This document shows positions 63,216 through 64,000 of a stretch of DNA of 64,000 nt, piece by piece. The stretch covers positions 147,604,730 to 147,668,729 of the forward strand of contig CM048746.1 of assembly GCA_026315105.1 (NCBI GenBank). Reading direction: 5' to 3'. Position 1 is the first letter of the stretch. Each line of letters opens with the position of its first letter. The position numbers and the translations under genes were made by a program. The notes beneath the pieces were generated by a model. It did no database searches. It saw only the letters and a program-made list of their open reading frames with translations, and was not told the origin of the DNA. The stretch comes from Locusta migratoria. Its lineage: Eukaryota > Arthropoda > Insecta > Orthoptera > Acrididae.

Positions 63216-63992
63216 AAAAGTAGGCTGCCTTCACGTGATACACCCTGGTAAATGTCGAAATGTAGCTAAAATTCTACGAACAAGAAACGTCATATTTCAA
63301 AAGCTTGCCAATTCTAGCTAGGGAGCTGATGCACATACTCTGAAGAGCTCTGCTTTATCACTAGTGTATTCTGTTGCGGAATACTGCAGTCATGTTTGGC
63401 TTAACAGCAGCCACTCATTCAAAGTGGACACCGAGCTAAATAACAACATGAGGATCATATCTGGGACCATAAAATCGACCCCACTCCCCTGGCTCTCCAT
63501 TCTCTGCAATATAGCTCCACCACATCTCAGATGGTAAGCTGCGTTATTTAATGAGTGGAATAAAATTTCCGGCAATATTAATTTTCCTATCCACCAAGAA
63601 ATTACTTCCAACAGTTTTCGCCTGAGATCCAGAAGACCACCATGGAAAACAGCTCAAAATCTTATATCCATCCCTTTCTATGCCAAGACCACCTGGAAAA
63701 AAATGATTGATACAATTCTGGCATAGCCAGGAATCATAGGGAAATATCTCCTGGTAGAAATGTACCTGGTACAGACCTGCCAAGAAGAACATGGGTCACA
63801 CTCAACAGACTCCGCACAGGTCATGGCAGAAGTGGAGAGATGCTCTTCAGATGGGGCATGCGAGATACTCCCCAGTGCGACTGTGGACATCCTAAACAAA
63901 CGACCCAGCACATCATTCTGGAATGCTCAAAACGTGCATTCACAGGAACTATTGGAGAACTGTATGAAGCCTCCCCTAAAGCCGCCGAGTAG
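63216..63992 (+). pseudogene. LINE reverse transcriptase C-terminus with Cys-His motif
   Basis: Plus-strand reading: GADAHTLKSSALSLVYSVAE, YCSHVWLNSSHSFKVDTELN, NNMRIISGTIKSTPLPWLSI (63320-63510), FNEWNKISGNINFPIH, RSRRPPWKTAQNL, then in another frame RTWVTLNRLRTGHGR and CDCGHPKQTTQHIILEC (63870-63930), ending at a stop near 63990. The CxC...H...C motif is the typical C-terminus of insect non-LTR RT genes. Frames change at least twice. RT catalytic motifs are absent. Confidence 0.78.
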
Positions 63993-64000
63993 ATAGACAA

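Noticed and set aside
1..64000. Bacterial, phage or defence-island content
   Set aside because: Gene organisation, retroelements, SINEs and base composition are all those of an animal genome; no prokaryotic operon or ribosome-binding-site pattern was seen.

Overview
The window looks like intergenic DNA from a very large insect genome. An orthopteran of the Schistocerca/Locusta type is my best guess, based on the dominant tRNA-derived SINE, the Tc1/mariner families, the Penelope, mag-like Gypsy and I-type LINE elements, and AT-rich spacers broken by CpG-rich blocks. The species is inference. I found no convincing host gene, no genuine tRNA or rRNA gene and no CRISPR. Nearly everything recognisable is a transposable element or its wreckage, often nested several layers deep. 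Many boundaries can be proved by target-site duplications (TSDs) read directly from the sequence.

Layout. 0-9 kb: Tc1 and LINE remnants, a roughly 1.2 kb palindrome built from two diverged LINE-J arms, and the first SINE copies. 9-14 kb: a Tc1 element split by three SINEs, then a three-layer nest (palindromic tRNA-like element PAL-1, containing a solo LTR, containing a LINE-J fragment). 14-19 kb: an inverted mariner duplication and a run of SINEs with clear TSDs. 19.5-24.3 kb: palindromic element PAL-2 carrying a 3.2 kb hAT insertion. 24.8-29.5 kb: a Tc1 element, then a mariner element that hosts two SINEs and a second Tc1/mariner-type element, itself split by a SINE. 32-34 kb: a dead Penelope-like element. 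37.36-49.55 kb: the youngest part, a mag-like Gypsy retrotransposon with identical LTRs, whose 5' LTR is split by an intact 6.2 kb I-type LINE. 49.7-51.7 kb: PAL-3, containing PAL-4, containing a SINE, containing another SINE, with a solo LTR in the PAL-3 arm. 53-64 kb: a Mutator-like transposase fragment, a possible BESS-motif exon, several LINE fragments, and two nested DD41D transposons.

How the parts relate. The intact LINE (ORF1 zinc-knuckle protein, ORF2 endonuclease-RT-RNase H) ends in a hairpin-forming 3' motif. A SINE subfamily has almost the same motif (23 of 26 bases), which suggests that LINEs of this kind move the roughly 200 bp SINEs seen here more than 20 times. Three unrelated palindromic families (PAL-1, PAL-2, PAL-3) each carry inverted tRNA-like modules with B-box sequences in both arms. 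This recurring architecture is the least expected pattern in the window. The Gypsy element has LTRs that look identical yet carries three in-frame stops confined to its reverse transcriptase.
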